Shown in pieces: positions 7,277 through 15,566 of a stretch of DNA of 64,000 nucleotides. The notes beneath the pieces were generated by a model, which saw only the letters and a list, made by a program, of their open reading frames with translations, had not been told where the DNA came from and searched no databases. How positions within the stretch are numbered: the stretch's first letter is position 1; each line of letters opens with the position of its first letter. The position numbers were made by a program, and so were the translations under genes. The DNA lies in the NCBI RefSeq assembly GCF_014203365.1, contig NZ_JACHIS010000001.1, positions 1,612,001 to 1,676,000 on the forward strand. Direction: 5' to 3'. The DNA comes from Actinoalloteichus hymeniacidonis (GTDB taxonomy: Bacteria; Actinomycetota; Actinomycetes; Mycobacteriales; Pseudonocardiaceae).

Positions 7277-9075
7277 CCGACCTCGAGGAAAGACCCGGCT
7301 CCGCCGCGACCGGCATCCTGTCCACCGGGCTGTGGGAGTGGCGGCGGCGTCGCATGTTGGCCGAGACCGAGCCGGTCCGGATCGTGTGGGTCGGCTCGTC
7401 CACGGTCGGCGGTTCCGGAGCATCGACCCAGGAGGGCACCGCGACGGCCATCGTCGGTCGGGCGCTCGGTGAGACAGGCACCCACTACCCGGTGACGGGC
7501 ATCGGCGGCTGGACGATGCTGGGCAACCCCGAGGTGGTCTACGCCGACCTGGCCTTGCGGTCGGTGAAACTCATCCGGGGCGACGAGATCCGCCGCACGC
7601 TGCCCGACTCCGACCGCGTCACCGTGCACTACATGCAGGGCGTCGGGGCCACCGAGTTCACCGTCTGGATCGACGACACCGCCTATCGGATCGTGCCGAG
7701 CACCGAGGGCTCGTCACGCCGCGCCGACGGCGAATGGCTCTCACCGCTGCTGCCGCGCGCCGACCATCTCGTTCGGATCGTCACCGAGGGCGCGATCATC
7801 GTCAACGGGGCCTACGCCCATCGCGGCGACCACGGTCGGGGCATCGAGTCCTACAACGCGGGCCGGGGCGGCACCCGGGCGGGCTCGTACGTCGAATCCG
7901 CCGAGCTGGGCCAGATGTGCAGGCGCCTCGGTCGACTCGATCCCGCGCTGATCGTGGTGATCGTCGGCAGCAACGACTATTCGGTGGGTATCTCACCCGA
8001 GGACTACCGCGCCCAGGTCGGTGACCTCATGGAGCGGTTCCGCACCTCGTGTCCGCGTCGTCCCTCGTTCCTGCTGGTTCAGGCCGCGCGACGTTCCGAT
8101 GTCCCCATCCCGGAACATCCATGGCCCGCCTACGGCGACCAGCTCCGGCAACTTGCCGAGCTGACCGACGACACCGCCTACCTCGACGCCTCGCCACACT
8201 GGCCATCCGGGTTGGACGCCGACTCCCTCGGTCTACTGCTGCCCGATCGCATCCACATCAGTGCCGTCGGCCATCGCTGGCTCGCCGAGCTGATCACCAC
8301 CGAGGTCACCGCTCCGATCGCCGCACCCTCCGCGCCCGACAGTGGGAACGAGCCGGTGCCGGGCGGCGATCCGGCTCGACTGTCCGGGGTGATCTCCGCG
8401 TGGCGAGCGGGCACCGTGACCGGCGGATCGGGCACCCCGATCGCGCGATGGGACCCGCATGCGGGCAGCCAGTCGGTGCCACTGACCCAGGAAGCGCCCG
8501 CGTCGCGACCACTGCTGCGCCCGGCGGGGCCCGGCGGTCAGCCCTACGTCGAGTGCAGTCGGGAAGCCGGTCGTTGGTTGCGCACCGCCGATTGGTCGGT
8601 GGCCTACAACCTGCCGATCACCGTGTTGAGCGTGGTCCGACAACCACGGGACACGCTCGGCAACGTCTACAGCGGGCGATCCGGTCGGTATGTCTGGCTC
8701 GGCCACATCACCGGGCAGGACGCCGACGGATACCAGACCACCGGCGCGGGCGGGACTAGTCCGCCGAACTCGGCGCCGGTCTGGGTGGGTGGCTCGCCGG
8801 GCTGGCAGGTGATGGCGCAGGTCCATGCGGGTGCGGCGTCGCGACATCAGCTCTATGGACTGCCGCCGGTGCCGTTCGTCGGCGGCACGGTCGCCGGACT
8901 GCCCGGACTGACGTTGGCCAATAGCTCCACCGGTGGGGCGGGCAGCTGCCACGACCTCGACGTCGCGGAGATCATCGTCATCGCGAGGGCCCTCTCGGCG
9001 GCCGAGGTGACCCAGGCATTGAACTGGTTGGCGCGCTGGTATCGCCTCGACGGTTCGGGGCGCACCGTCGCCTGA
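7273..9075 (+). CDS. SGNH/GDSL-type hydrolase with C-terminal LamG-like domain
   Basis: 600 residues. N-terminal SGNH esterase: block I VWVGSSTVGGSG (about 38-49, nucleophile Ser 42 or 43), block III VIVGSNDY, and block V DRIHISAVGHRW with the Asp-x-x-His pair. The segment from about 375 on (WRAGTVTGGSG through LSAAEVTQALNWLARWYRL) resembles a concanavalin/LamG jelly roll as in phage tail and surface glycan-binding proteins. No signal peptide is evident. Likely activity is deacetylation or ester cleavage on a polysaccharide or glycan. It is coupled to the upstream two-helix protein. The pair could be a domesticated phage lysis/adhesion remnant or a secreted esterase unit; the sequence alone does not decide. 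Confidence 0.75.
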   Translation: MTDLEERPGSAATGILSTGLWEWRRRRMLAETEPVRIVWVGSSTVGGSGASTQEGTATAIVGRALGETGTHYPVTGIGGWTMLGNPEVVYADLALRSVKLIRGDEIRRTLPDSDRVTVHYMQGVGATEFTVWIDDTAYRIVPSTEGSSRRADGEWLSPLLPRADHLVRIVTEGAIIVNGAYAHRGDHGRGIESYNAGRGGTRAGSYVESAELGQMCRRLGRLDPALIVVIVGSNDYSVGISPEDYRAQVGDLMERFRTSCPRRPSFLLVQAARRSDVPIPEHPWPAYGDQLRQLAELTDDTAYLDASPHWPSGLDADSLGLLLPDRIHISAVGHRWLAELITTEVTAPIAAPSAPDSGNEPVPGGDPARLSGVISAWRAGTVTGGSGTPIARWDPHAGSQSVPLTQEAPASRPLLRPAGPGGQPYVECSREAGRWLRTADWSVAYNLPITVLSVVRQPRDTLGNVYSGRSGRYVWLGHITGQDADGYQTTGAGGTSPPNSAPVWVGGSPGWQVMAQVHAGAASRHQLYGLPPVPFVGGTVAGLPGLTLANSSTGGAGSCHDLDVAEIIVIARALSAAEVTQALNWLARWYRLDGSGRTVA

Positions 9076-9529
9076 TCGGGCGACTGCTCGTCGTCTCTGG
9101 CGAACCTCTCCTGCGGCAGAAGCGCCCGGGCCATCGCTGGCACCAGCGAGCGATATCGGCTCGGGCGCTCGGCTGCGGGTAGTGGGCCACCCCCACGCGT
9201 TCCCGCTCGGCCGGTGCCATCGGGCGGATACGGGTGCTGCGTGCCTCCCGGCGTCCGGGCTTTGGTGGCCCCGGCGGTCGGTCCACACCGTAGTCACCCC
9301 ATCGGGATCGCTATTGCACCCATTCCGGGGAATCGCGGTGGTGTCGCGCCTCGGATCGCGGTCCGCGACGCCGGGATCAGCTGCGATGGGCGGAATCGGT
9401 GTCCGCCGCGTTCTTGTTGCCGCACCTGGGGTGCTCGATGAGGATTGACGACGCACCGTTGCTCGGAGCTGCGTCAGGCGCGGTTGCTCCGGGAACCGAT
9501 ATCGCGCCGGTCGACACAGGAGTCGCGAG
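9076..9529. other. Intergenic region, no gene seen
   Basis: 454 bases between the SGNH hydrolase and the sugar porter. Open frames here lack ribosome-binding sites and family features. The sugar-porter ribosome-binding site AGGAG lies at 9518-9522. I find no convincing hairpin, promoter hexamers or repeat. Confidence 0.5.
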
Positions 9530-10957
9530 ATGGCACAAGCTTCCGCCGGGGAGCCGGGCAACGAGGCATCGCTTGCCGGAGCTTCGGCCGAGGGCCGTAG
9601 ACGGGTCTGGCGCTGGGGTTTCGTGATCGCGATCGGCGGTTTCCTCTTCGGCTACGACACCGGGGTCGTCTCGGGCGCGCTGTTGTTCCTGCGGCAGGAG
9701 TTCGATCTCAGTTCCTTCCAACAGGGCAGCGTGGTGAGCGTGCTGCTCATCGGCGCGATCTTCGGCGCGATCGGTGCGGGGCGGACCGCCGACAAGTTGG
9801 GCCGTCGACTCACCCTCGGGTTGGAAGGCGTCATCTTCGTGATCGGCACGTTGATGGCCATGTTCGCGGTCAACTACGAGATGCTGTTGGGCGCCCGGCT
9901 GATCCTGGGCCTGGCGGTGGGTGCCGCCTCGGCGACCGTGCCGATCTATCTCTCGGAGGTGTCCCCGGCGGAGGTTCGAGGCCGGATCCTGAGCCTCAAC
10001 CAGCTGATGATCACGACCGGCATCCTCAGTTCGTACCTGGTCGACCTGGCCTTCTCCAGCACGGAGAACTGGCGCGCCATGTTCGGGACCGGCCTGGTGC
10101 CCGCGATCGCGATGGTGTTGGGCGCGATGTGGTTGCCGGAGTCGCCGCAGTGGTTGATCCGGCGCGGCCGTGTCGACAAGGCGCGCAAAGTGCTCGCCAA
10201 GGTGGCCGACAGGGAGAGCGCGGATCAACTGATCGAGCGGGTCGAGCACCAGGACAAGACCGAGGACGACCAGCAGCGGGGCAAGCCCGCCCGCCACGGC
10301 TGGCGGTTGCTGTTGGCGGCCTCGGCCCGGCCAGCTCTGATCGTGGGGCTCACCATCGCCGCGGTCCAGCAGCTCGGCGGCATCAACACGATCATCTACT
10401 ACGCACCGACCATCATCGAGGAGACCGGCCTCACCGCCTCGAACTCGATCCTCTACTCGGTGTTCATCGGCATCATCAACCTGGTGATGACGGTGGTCGC
10501 GTTGCGGCTGATGGACCGTACCGGCCGTCGAGTCCTGTTGTTGGTCTCGCTGTCGGTGATGATGGTCTCGCTGGTACTGCTGGGCCTCACCTTCGTGCTG
10601 GAGATGCCGCCGCTGCTGTCCCTGGTCTTCATGGTGGTCTACATCGCCGCCTTCGCCTGCGGACTCGGCCCGGTGTTCTGGGTGCTGATCGGCGAGGTGT
10701 TCCCGCCCTCGGTGCGCGCGGTCGGGTCGAGCGCGTCGACCATGGTGAACTGGCTGGCGAACTTCATCGTGGGCCTGGCCTTCCTGCCGGTGGTGGACCT
10801 GATCGGCCAGGGCGAGACGTTCTGGATCTTCGCCGCGATCTGCGCTTTCGGTATCTGGTTCGTCGCCCGCCACGTCCCGGAAACCTCGGGTCGGGAGTTC
10901 GACGAGGTCGACGCGGCGCTGCACGAACGATTCGGCCGTGGGGCGCGCGACCACTGA
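9530..10957 (+). CDS. Sugar porter family MFS transporter (sugar:H+ symporter)
   Basis: 475 residues, 12 membrane spans. Sugar-porter signatures are all present: GGFLFGYDTGVVSGALLF in helix 1, GRTADKLGRRLTL in loop 2-3 (about 83-95), PESPQWLIRRGR before the central loop, QQLGGINTIIYYAPTI in helix 7, and VPETSGREFDEV (a PETKGR variant) after helix 12. By family these import hexoses, pentoses or inositol with protons. AGGAG lies seven bases before ATG 9530. It is monocistronic and ends at a strong bidirectional hairpin before a convergent amidohydrolase. The exact sugar is not readable. Confidence 0.92.
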   Translation: MAQASAGEPGNEASLAGASAEGRRRVWRWGFVIAIGGFLFGYDTGVVSGALLFLRQEFDLSSFQQGSVVSVLLIGAIFGAIGAGRTADKLGRRLTLGLEGVIFVIGTLMAMFAVNYEMLLGARLILGLAVGAASATVPIYLSEVSPAEVRGRILSLNQLMITTGILSSYLVDLAFSSTENWRAMFGTGLVPAIAMVLGAMWLPESPQWLIRRGRVDKARKVLAKVADRESADQLIERVEHQDKTEDDQQRGKPARHGWRLLLAASARPALIVGLTIAAVQQLGGINTIIYYAPTIIEETGLTASNSILYSVFIGIINLVMTVVALRLMDRTGRRVLLLVSLSVMMVSLVLLGLTFVLEMPPLLSLVFMVVYIAAFACGLGPVFWVLIGEVFPPSVRAVGSSASTMVNWLANFIVGLAFLPVVDLIGQGETFWIFAAICAFGIWFVARHVPETSGREFDEVDAALHERFGRGARDH

Positions 10958-10981
10958 GGCAGGTGCGCATCCGTGGGCGGC

Positions 10982-11011
10982 GGGGAGGCGTCGAGGCGCC
11001 GACACCTCCCC
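10982..11011. terminator. Bidirectional terminator between sugar porter and amidohydrolase
   Basis: GGGGAGG (10982-10988) pairs with CCTCCCC (11005-11011), and GTCG (10990-10993) with CGAC (11000-11003). One C-A mismatch lies between them and the loop is six bases (10994-10999). The hairpin sits in the 63-base gap between two convergent stop codons, the expected place for a shared terminator. Confidence 0.78.
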
Positions 11012-11020
11012 GATCCCGGC

Positions 11021-12514
11021 TCAGCTGTACTTGAACAGGTCTTGGTCGAAACCGGCCGCTTCGAACAGGAAATCGCGCGATGTCTCGAGTTCCTGGCGCA
11101 GCGTCGTCAGGTTCGCGTCGAGCATGCGGCCCTGCCATTTGCGGATCTCGCCCGCGACGATCACCGTCTCGACGTTGCTGCGGTCCATCAGCGTGACGAC
11201 CGCTCCGGGCACACTGTTCAGTGGCGCCACGTTGAGCGCGGTGGCGTCGAGCAGGACGATGTCGGCGTCCTTACCCGGCGTGAGCGTGCCGGTCCTGCCA
11301 TCGAGGCCGAGGTGCTGGGCGCCGTTGACGGTCGCGTAACGCAGTACGTCCCGGACGGTGAGGAGTTCCGGCGTGCCCTCGGCGGGGGTCGGGTAGTTGG
11401 TGGGCGGTACGTAATCGCCCTGATCCAGCACCATCTGGTTGACGGCCATGCGCTGCATGCTCATCGCCGAGCGCATGAGCGTGAACGGGTCCGCCGTCAT
11501 CGTCGTCTCGACATCGGAGCTGAGAGAGGGCTCCATCCCGAGTTCCTGCATCTTGAGGATCGGCGGCGTGCCGTGCCGCATGACCATCTCGATCGGGAAC
11601 GAGATCGAGACCTGCGCTCCGGCGTCGCGGAATCGACGCCAGGTGTCATCGGACATGCCGGTCATGTGGATGAACAGATTGTCCGGTCCGACCCGGACCT
11701 TGCCGCTTCCCTGGGCGATCTCATCGTAGAGCGGCCGCATTCCCCAGGAGCCGACGGCGTGTGCGGCGATCTTGACGCCCAGCTCCCGGGCGATCTCCCA
11801 GGAACGGACGTACGACTCCTCGCCGATGTAGAGCTCGCCGCCCATCACCAGGCTGACCAGCTGATCGTCGGAGGAGAACCACTGGTTCTTGAGGCGGTAG
11901 GCGTCCTCGGGATACCGGACCGACGCCCGGTCGTCGCCCTCGAAGAACCCGAACGCCGACCGGCCGCCCGCGTCCACCAGGGCCTGGATCGCCGCATCGG
12001 TGTGTTCGGGGGAGTGATGGATCTGTGAGACGTCCAGGACTGTCGTGACACCCGCATCGAGCTGGGCGATCCGGCCGAACAGTGCGTTGATGTAGACGTC
12101 CTGCGGTCGGTAGGCCTTGGCGAAGCCGCCCAGGATGTGCTGCGCATAGGCCGGGAAGGAACTGGGCGAGCCGGAGCCATCGTCCAGGAGTAAGCCGTTG
12201 GCCAGCAGTGCGCGCTCCGCCGTCTCGAAAAGATGATGGTGGGTGTCGACGAAGCCCGGCATCACGATGCGGCCGCGGGCATCGATCACCTCGGCGTCGG
12301 ATGCGTCGATGCCGGGGCCCACTGCCACGATCCGCTTGCCCTCGATGAGGACATCGGCATTCTCGAAGTTGCCGACGGTCGGATCCATCGACATGACGGC
12401 GCCGCCCTTGATGACGTACCGGCTCCCCGGCCGTCCGGCTGCCTGCGGTATAGACGTCGAGCCTGCCTGCCGGTGCGCGGTAGGAGCGGACTGTCCATCG
12501 TGGTCTTCGGTCAC
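11021..12514 (-). CDS. Amidohydrolase family protein (chlorohydrolase/deaminase-like)
   Basis: 497 residues from GTG 12514, preceded by GAGG at a good distance; the frame extends 50 codons further but that part is unstructured and lacks a start signal. The layout is that of SsnA/TrzA-type metal hydrolases. It has an N-terminal beta-sandwich (YVIKGGAVMSMDP ... IDARGRIVMPGFVDTHHHLFE, metal-binding H-x-H), a TIM barrel with HAVGSW and FIHMTGMSDD, the metal Asp region LSSDVETTM, and the C-terminal TLTPGKDADIVLLD strand. It probably hydrolyses an amine, halide or ring amide of a heterocycle. No catabolic partners adjoin it, so the substrate is open. Confidence 0.87.
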   Translation of the reverse strand: MTEDHDGQSAPTAHRQAGSTSIPQAAGRPGSRYVIKGGAVMSMDPTVGNFENADVLIEGKRIVAVGPGIDASDAEVIDARGRIVMPGFVDTHHHLFETAERALLANGLLLDDGSGSPSSFPAYAQHILGGFAKAYRPQDVYINALFGRIAQLDAGVTTVLDVSQIHHSPEHTDAAIQALVDAGGRSAFGFFEGDDRASVRYPEDAYRLKNQWFSSDDQLVSLVMGGELYIGEESYVRSWEIARELGVKIAAHAVGSWGMRPLYDEIAQGSGKVRVGPDNLFIHMTGMSDDTWRRFRDAGAQVSISFPIEMVMRHGTPPILKMQELGMEPSLSSDVETTMTADPFTLMRSAMSMQRMAVNQMVLDQGDYVPPTNYPTPAEGTPELLTVRDVLRYATVNGAQHLGLDGRTGTLTPGKDADIVLLDATALNVAPLNSVPGAVVTLMDRSNVETVIVAGEIRKWQGRMLDANLTTLRQELETSRDFLFEAAGFDQDLFKYS

Positions 12515-12708
12515 ATCAACCTCGTCTCGGCCGGCATGGTCGTTACTCCCCAAGGGTGTCGGACGCCTACCGGGTCCACGACTATCGGGTACCGGCGGAC
12601 CGAGGTACTGCGTCGTCCTCGAACGCCGCTGTTGCCGAACCTCGAACGTGCACAGCGGCGGCACGGGCGGGCGTCATTCGAACGCGCCGACCAGTCTCGG
12701 CGGCCGAA

Positions 12709-13323
12709 TCAACCCAGCGAGAGGTTGGATCGTTCTGGATGGCGGCGGTCGTAGTGGCGCGCGGCTCGGGCCCTATTGCTGCAGGCGGGTTTGCAGAACT
12801 CCTGACGACCGTGACCTTGCAGGAAATACCGGACGCATCGCGGGGCGGTGCAGGCGCGCAGTCGATCGCGATCTGGACCGGTGAGGAAGTCGAACGCGGC
12901 TCTGGCCAACGTGGCGAGCAGCCGAGTCAGCGGATCGTTGCTCGCCGAGTGCAGCTCGACGGCCGGAGCCGAACCCGAAGACCAGTTCAGGGCGGGTGCC
13001 ACCGGATCGGCAGCCGAGGCCGCATTGAGGATGGCCACCGCATCGGCGATGGGCGGGAGGCGATGCTCGTCGGCGCGACTGGGTCGGCCCGGGACCGTGC
13101 GGGCGAACAGCGCGCGGGTCGCGGAGCGCACGGCGACGACAGCAGACCTGGTCTGCTCATCGGCTGGGATTCGTCCCGGGCCTGCGACTTCCGGCAGGAG
13201 TTCGGCGTGGTCGGCGAGCCACGCGGTCAGCCCGGCCGGATCGGCCAGGTCGTCTGCGACTCCCCCCGCGCCATCGTGCCGGATGGTGCCCGCGAGTTGC
13301 ATCGCCAACTGTCGGCCTGTCAT
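12709..13323 (-). CDS. CGNR zinc-finger / ABATE-domain transcriptional regulator
   Basis: 204 residues from ATG 13323, with AGAGGGGA upstream; the frame continues to 13992 only as an antisense shadow of the metallophosphoesterase. The C-terminal zinc finger reads CTAPRCVRYFLQGHGRQEFC followed by KPACSNRARAARHYDRR, where the eponymous CGNR is CSNR. The preceding region is the ABATE-type stress-responsive domain (DUF1470). Members are predicted ligand-responsive regulators in actinobacteria. It is divergent from the metallophosphoesterase. A CTAACG/CGTTAG inverted repeat lies in the gap. Confidence 0.85.
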   Translation of the reverse strand: MTGRQLAMQLAGTIRHDGAGGVADDLADPAGLTAWLADHAELLPEVAGPGRIPADEQTRSAVVAVRSATRALFARTVPGRPSRADEHRLPPIADAVAILNAASAADPVAPALNWSSGSAPAVELHSASNDPLTRLLATLARAAFDFLTGPDRDRLRACTAPRCVRYFLQGHGRQEFCKPACSNRARAARHYDRRHPERSNLSLG

Positions 13324-13426
13324 CGATCGCCGTCCCCTCTGGTGTGGCGGGTTTGCGGGCTTCGCATCGGGTCGGCGTTGTCGGCCGCGACCAGTGATTC
13401 TCGCGGATACCACTCGACCAGCATCA

Positions 13427-13455
13427 CTAACGCAATACTCGTAGTTTACCGTTAG
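13427..13455. promoter_or_regulatory. Inverted repeat in the CGNR/metallophosphoesterase divergent gap
   Basis: CTAACG (13427-13432) and CGTTAG (13450-13455), spacer 17. On the minus strand TAAACT (13448-13443) inside the spacer fits a TANNNT -10 box for the CGNR gene. This is a possible autoregulatory site. The arms are only six bases, so chance is not excluded. Confidence 0.3.
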
Positions 13456-13537
13456 CCTCTGGGTTCGGTGTGGTGCCCTTCTCGACAACCCGGCCCGGGT
13501 CTGTCGCAGGTCGACTGGAACAGAGAGGACGGCACAC

Positions 13538-14374
13538 ATGGTGCTGTTGGCCCAGATCAGCGATTTACATCTCGATGGGACGGCTCGTGCGATCGAGCGG
13601 GCGGATCGGGTGATGGACCATCTGCGCGCCCTGCCCCGGGCCGTCGACGCGGTACTGGTCACCGGCGACATCGCCGACCGAGGTGATCCCGCCGAATACC
13701 GACAGGCCGCAGAGATCCTGACCTGCGAGAGCCCGGTCCTGGTATGTCCGGGCAACCACGATGAGCGACGGGCGTTCCGCAGCGGCCTGCTCGGGAAGCT
13801 CGGCGCTCCACTCGGCGCCGCAGCCGAATCCGCAGCGCGCGACACCGAATCCGCGCCGATCAACCAACTCCACCGGATCGGCGACGCGGCGATCGTGCTG
13901 CTGGACTCGACCATCCCCGGTAGTCCCGACGGCCTGCTGACTCCCGACACGCTCGACTGGTTGACCTCCACCCTGGACGACCTCGGCGGCACGGTTCCCG
14001 TGCTGCTGGCGCTGCATCATCCGCCCGTCGATCTACACCATCCGCTGCCGGACAGGTACCCGCTGCGCAGGCGAGAGGATCTCGCCGAGGTCCTGGCTGG
14101 CCGACCCGAGGTGGTGGCCATCCTCGGCGGTCACGCACACACCGCAGCCACCTCGATGTTCGCAGCTAGGCCGGTGATCCTGGCTCCTGCGGTGACCTGG
14201 ACGCTGCGGATGCCGTGGGAAGGGGATTCGCCGGTGGACCTGGCTGCACCGCCCGCCCTCGCCTTCCACGTGCTCGAGGACTGGCGCCTCACCACCCACT
14301 TCCGAATCCTCGCCTCGCCCGCCTCCGAGCGCGGCCGGGTCGGTAGCGCCGGCCGACGAGACCAGGCGCCGTGA
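13538..14374 (+). CDS. Metallophosphoesterase, CpdA/Icc (3',5'-cyclic nucleotide phosphodiesterase-like)
   Basis: 278 residues. All five metallophosphoesterase blocks are visible: SDLHLD (D-x-H, residues 8-13), VTGDIADRG, CPGNHDERR, LALHHPP, and GGHAHTA (G-H-x-H). The compact size and the order with GNHDERR are those of CpdA/Rv0805-like enzymes. Those hydrolyse cAMP and other phosphodiesters with a binuclear metal centre in the cytoplasm. The gene overlaps the following LysE-type exporter by four bases (GTGA), so the two are co-translated. A true cAMP role is a family-based guess; many relatives are non-specific. Confidence 0.87.
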   Translation: MVLLAQISDLHLDGTARAIERADRVMDHLRALPRAVDAVLVTGDIADRGDPAEYRQAAEILTCESPVLVCPGNHDERRAFRSGLLGKLGAPLGAAAESAARDTESAPINQLHRIGDAAIVLLDSTIPGSPDGLLTPDTLDWLTSTLDDLGGTVPVLLALHHPPVDLHHPLPDRYPLRRREDLAEVLAGRPEVVAILGGHAHTAATSMFAARPVILAPAVTWTLRMPWEGDSPVDLAAPPALAFHVLEDWRLTTHFRILASPASERGRVGSAGRRDQAP

Positions 14375-15000
14375 TCTCGCCCGCCGCCATCATGGGTTTC
14401 GCGCTGGCCGTCCTGCCGCTGATCGTGACGCCGGGCGCGAGCCTGACCCTGCTGGCTCAACGCGTCGCAACCGGCGGACTGCGCAAAGGCCTGCCGGTGA
14501 TCCTGGGAACCGCGACCGGGCTGTACCTGCATGCGTCCTTGGCGATACTCGGCCTCTCCGCGCTGATCATCGGCTCCAGTCGCTTATTCCTCGTGGTGCG
14601 ATTCCTCGGCGCGATCTACCTGATCGGGCTGGGCGTCTGGACCTGGCGACAGGCAACCCGACCACCCAATGTCTCGACGTCGATGCCTGCGACACCGTCC
14701 GACAGGGCGCCAAGCACCTACGTTCCGGCCGTGTTGGCCAATGTGCTGAACCCCAAAGCGGCCTCGATCCCGCTGAGCATCACGCCGCAGTTCCTCGACC
14801 CCGACGCCTCGGTCGGCGGGCAGATCCTGCTGTTCACCACCATGCACGCCCTGTTGTCGGCCTGCTGGTTGTTGTTGTGGACTCTCATCCTCGGCCGGGG
14901 CGCGGGCCTGCTCCATTCGGCTCGTGCGAAGGCGATGTTCAATCGGGCAGCGGGCGCGATGTTGCTGGCGTTGGGACTACGTGCAGCGGTTGGTGAGTAG
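14371..15000 (+). CDS. LysE/RhtB family exporter
   Basis: 209 residues from GTG 14371, overlapping the stop of the metallophosphoesterase. The N-terminus ALAVLPLIVTPGASLTLLAQRVATGG has the RhtB/LysE 'PGp' loop, and about six hydrophobic spans follow. KAASIPLSITPQFLDP matches the conserved 'NPKaalFfls.lPQFv' region. Family members export amino acids, homoserine lactone or related small solutes from the cytoplasm. Translational coupling with a phosphodiesterase is unusual and gives no clear hint to the substrate. Confidence 0.85.
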   Translation: MISPAAIMGFALAVLPLIVTPGASLTLLAQRVATGGLRKGLPVILGTATGLYLHASLAILGLSALIIGSSRLFLVVRFLGAIYLIGLGVWTWRQATRPPNVSTSMPATPSDRAPSTYVPAVLANVLNPKAASIPLSITPQFLDPDASVGGQILLFTTMHALLSACWLLLWTLILGRGAGLLHSARAKAMFNRAAGAMLLALGLRAAVGE

Positions 15001-15120
15001 CGGACCCTGAGGACGTTTCCTCGACGCGTCCACTGCTCGCCGTGGCAGTCGGTGCGTCGAGCACGCGACCGCCACGGCACCACGGCATCGACGTAGGCTG
15101 CGTCCGCCATTCGGCGCAGT

Positions 15121-15437
15121 CGACTACGTCGAGCGGGCTATGCCGCGAATGCATCACGACCGACCGAATCTGGCACTGTTGTCGGTATCGGATCGCCGGG
15201 CATGATGAGTCGTAACGGGCAACGAAGCCCGGTGGGCATCGATCGTGCGGCAGGGGCGGATCACGATCGGGCCTACACATTTCGACGGATCGGGCTGCCA
15301 TAACCGATGGTGGCCGTGCGCGAGGACGCGGCGGCCTCCCGATCCGACTGGGGTGCGGTCTTCGAGGTACGCGAGTAATCCGCGTCATCGAGGACTGCTG
15401 ATCGACGGACCGACTACGTCCGAGCTATGCCGCGAAT
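15121..15437 (+). repeat. Imperfect direct repeat pair in the AfsA upstream region
   Basis: CGACTACGTC followed by GCTATGCCGCGAAT occurs at 15121-15149 (6-base insert between the two blocks) and again at 15411-15437 (3-base insert), 290 bases apart. The 24 matching bases in two blocks exceed chance expectation. Function unknown; they may be duplicated protein-binding sites or remnants of a duplicated leader. Confidence 0.6.
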
Positions 15438-15510
15438 CCACCGCTGGATCGTCGGTGCGCCCTGCGGTTCACCGGTTCTCGTGTTCAGCCGTGCGCGAGA
15501 CGGCTTATCA

Positions 15511-15537
15511 CCGGTTCACGTCCACATTGTGAACCGG
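15511..15537. promoter_or_regulatory. Palindromic operator upstream of the AfsA-like gene
   Basis: CCGGTTCAC (15511-15519) and GTGAACCGG (15529-15537) are perfect inverted arms with a 9-base spacer, ending 30 bases before the AfsA start codon. A partial extra copy (GCGGTTCACCGGTTC) lies about 45 bases upstream. It is well placed for a repressor site. It does not obviously match the usual butyrolactone-receptor ARE consensus, so the binding protein is unknown. Confidence 0.65.
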
Positions 15538-15566
15538 CGATGTGACGTGCCAAGGAGTAGAAGACA

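Larger units (their letters stand above)
15001..15566. other. Long intergenic region upstream of the AfsA operon
   Basis: 566 bases without a supportable gene. It holds an imperfect duplication (15121-15149 and 15411-15437), a strong inverted repeat at 15511-15537 and the AAGGAG ribosome-binding site of the AfsA gene at 15552-15557. Its length and repeats fit a regulated control region. Confidence 0.6.

Noticed and set aside
8233-9561. 442-codon open frame on the minus strand
   Set aside because: Antisense to the SGNH hydrolase, no domain, no ribosome-binding site.
9377-11005. 542-codon open frame on the minus strand
   Set aside because: Antisense shadow of the sugar porter; composition is Arg/Asp/His/Gln-rich noise typical of the opposite strand of a high-GC gene.
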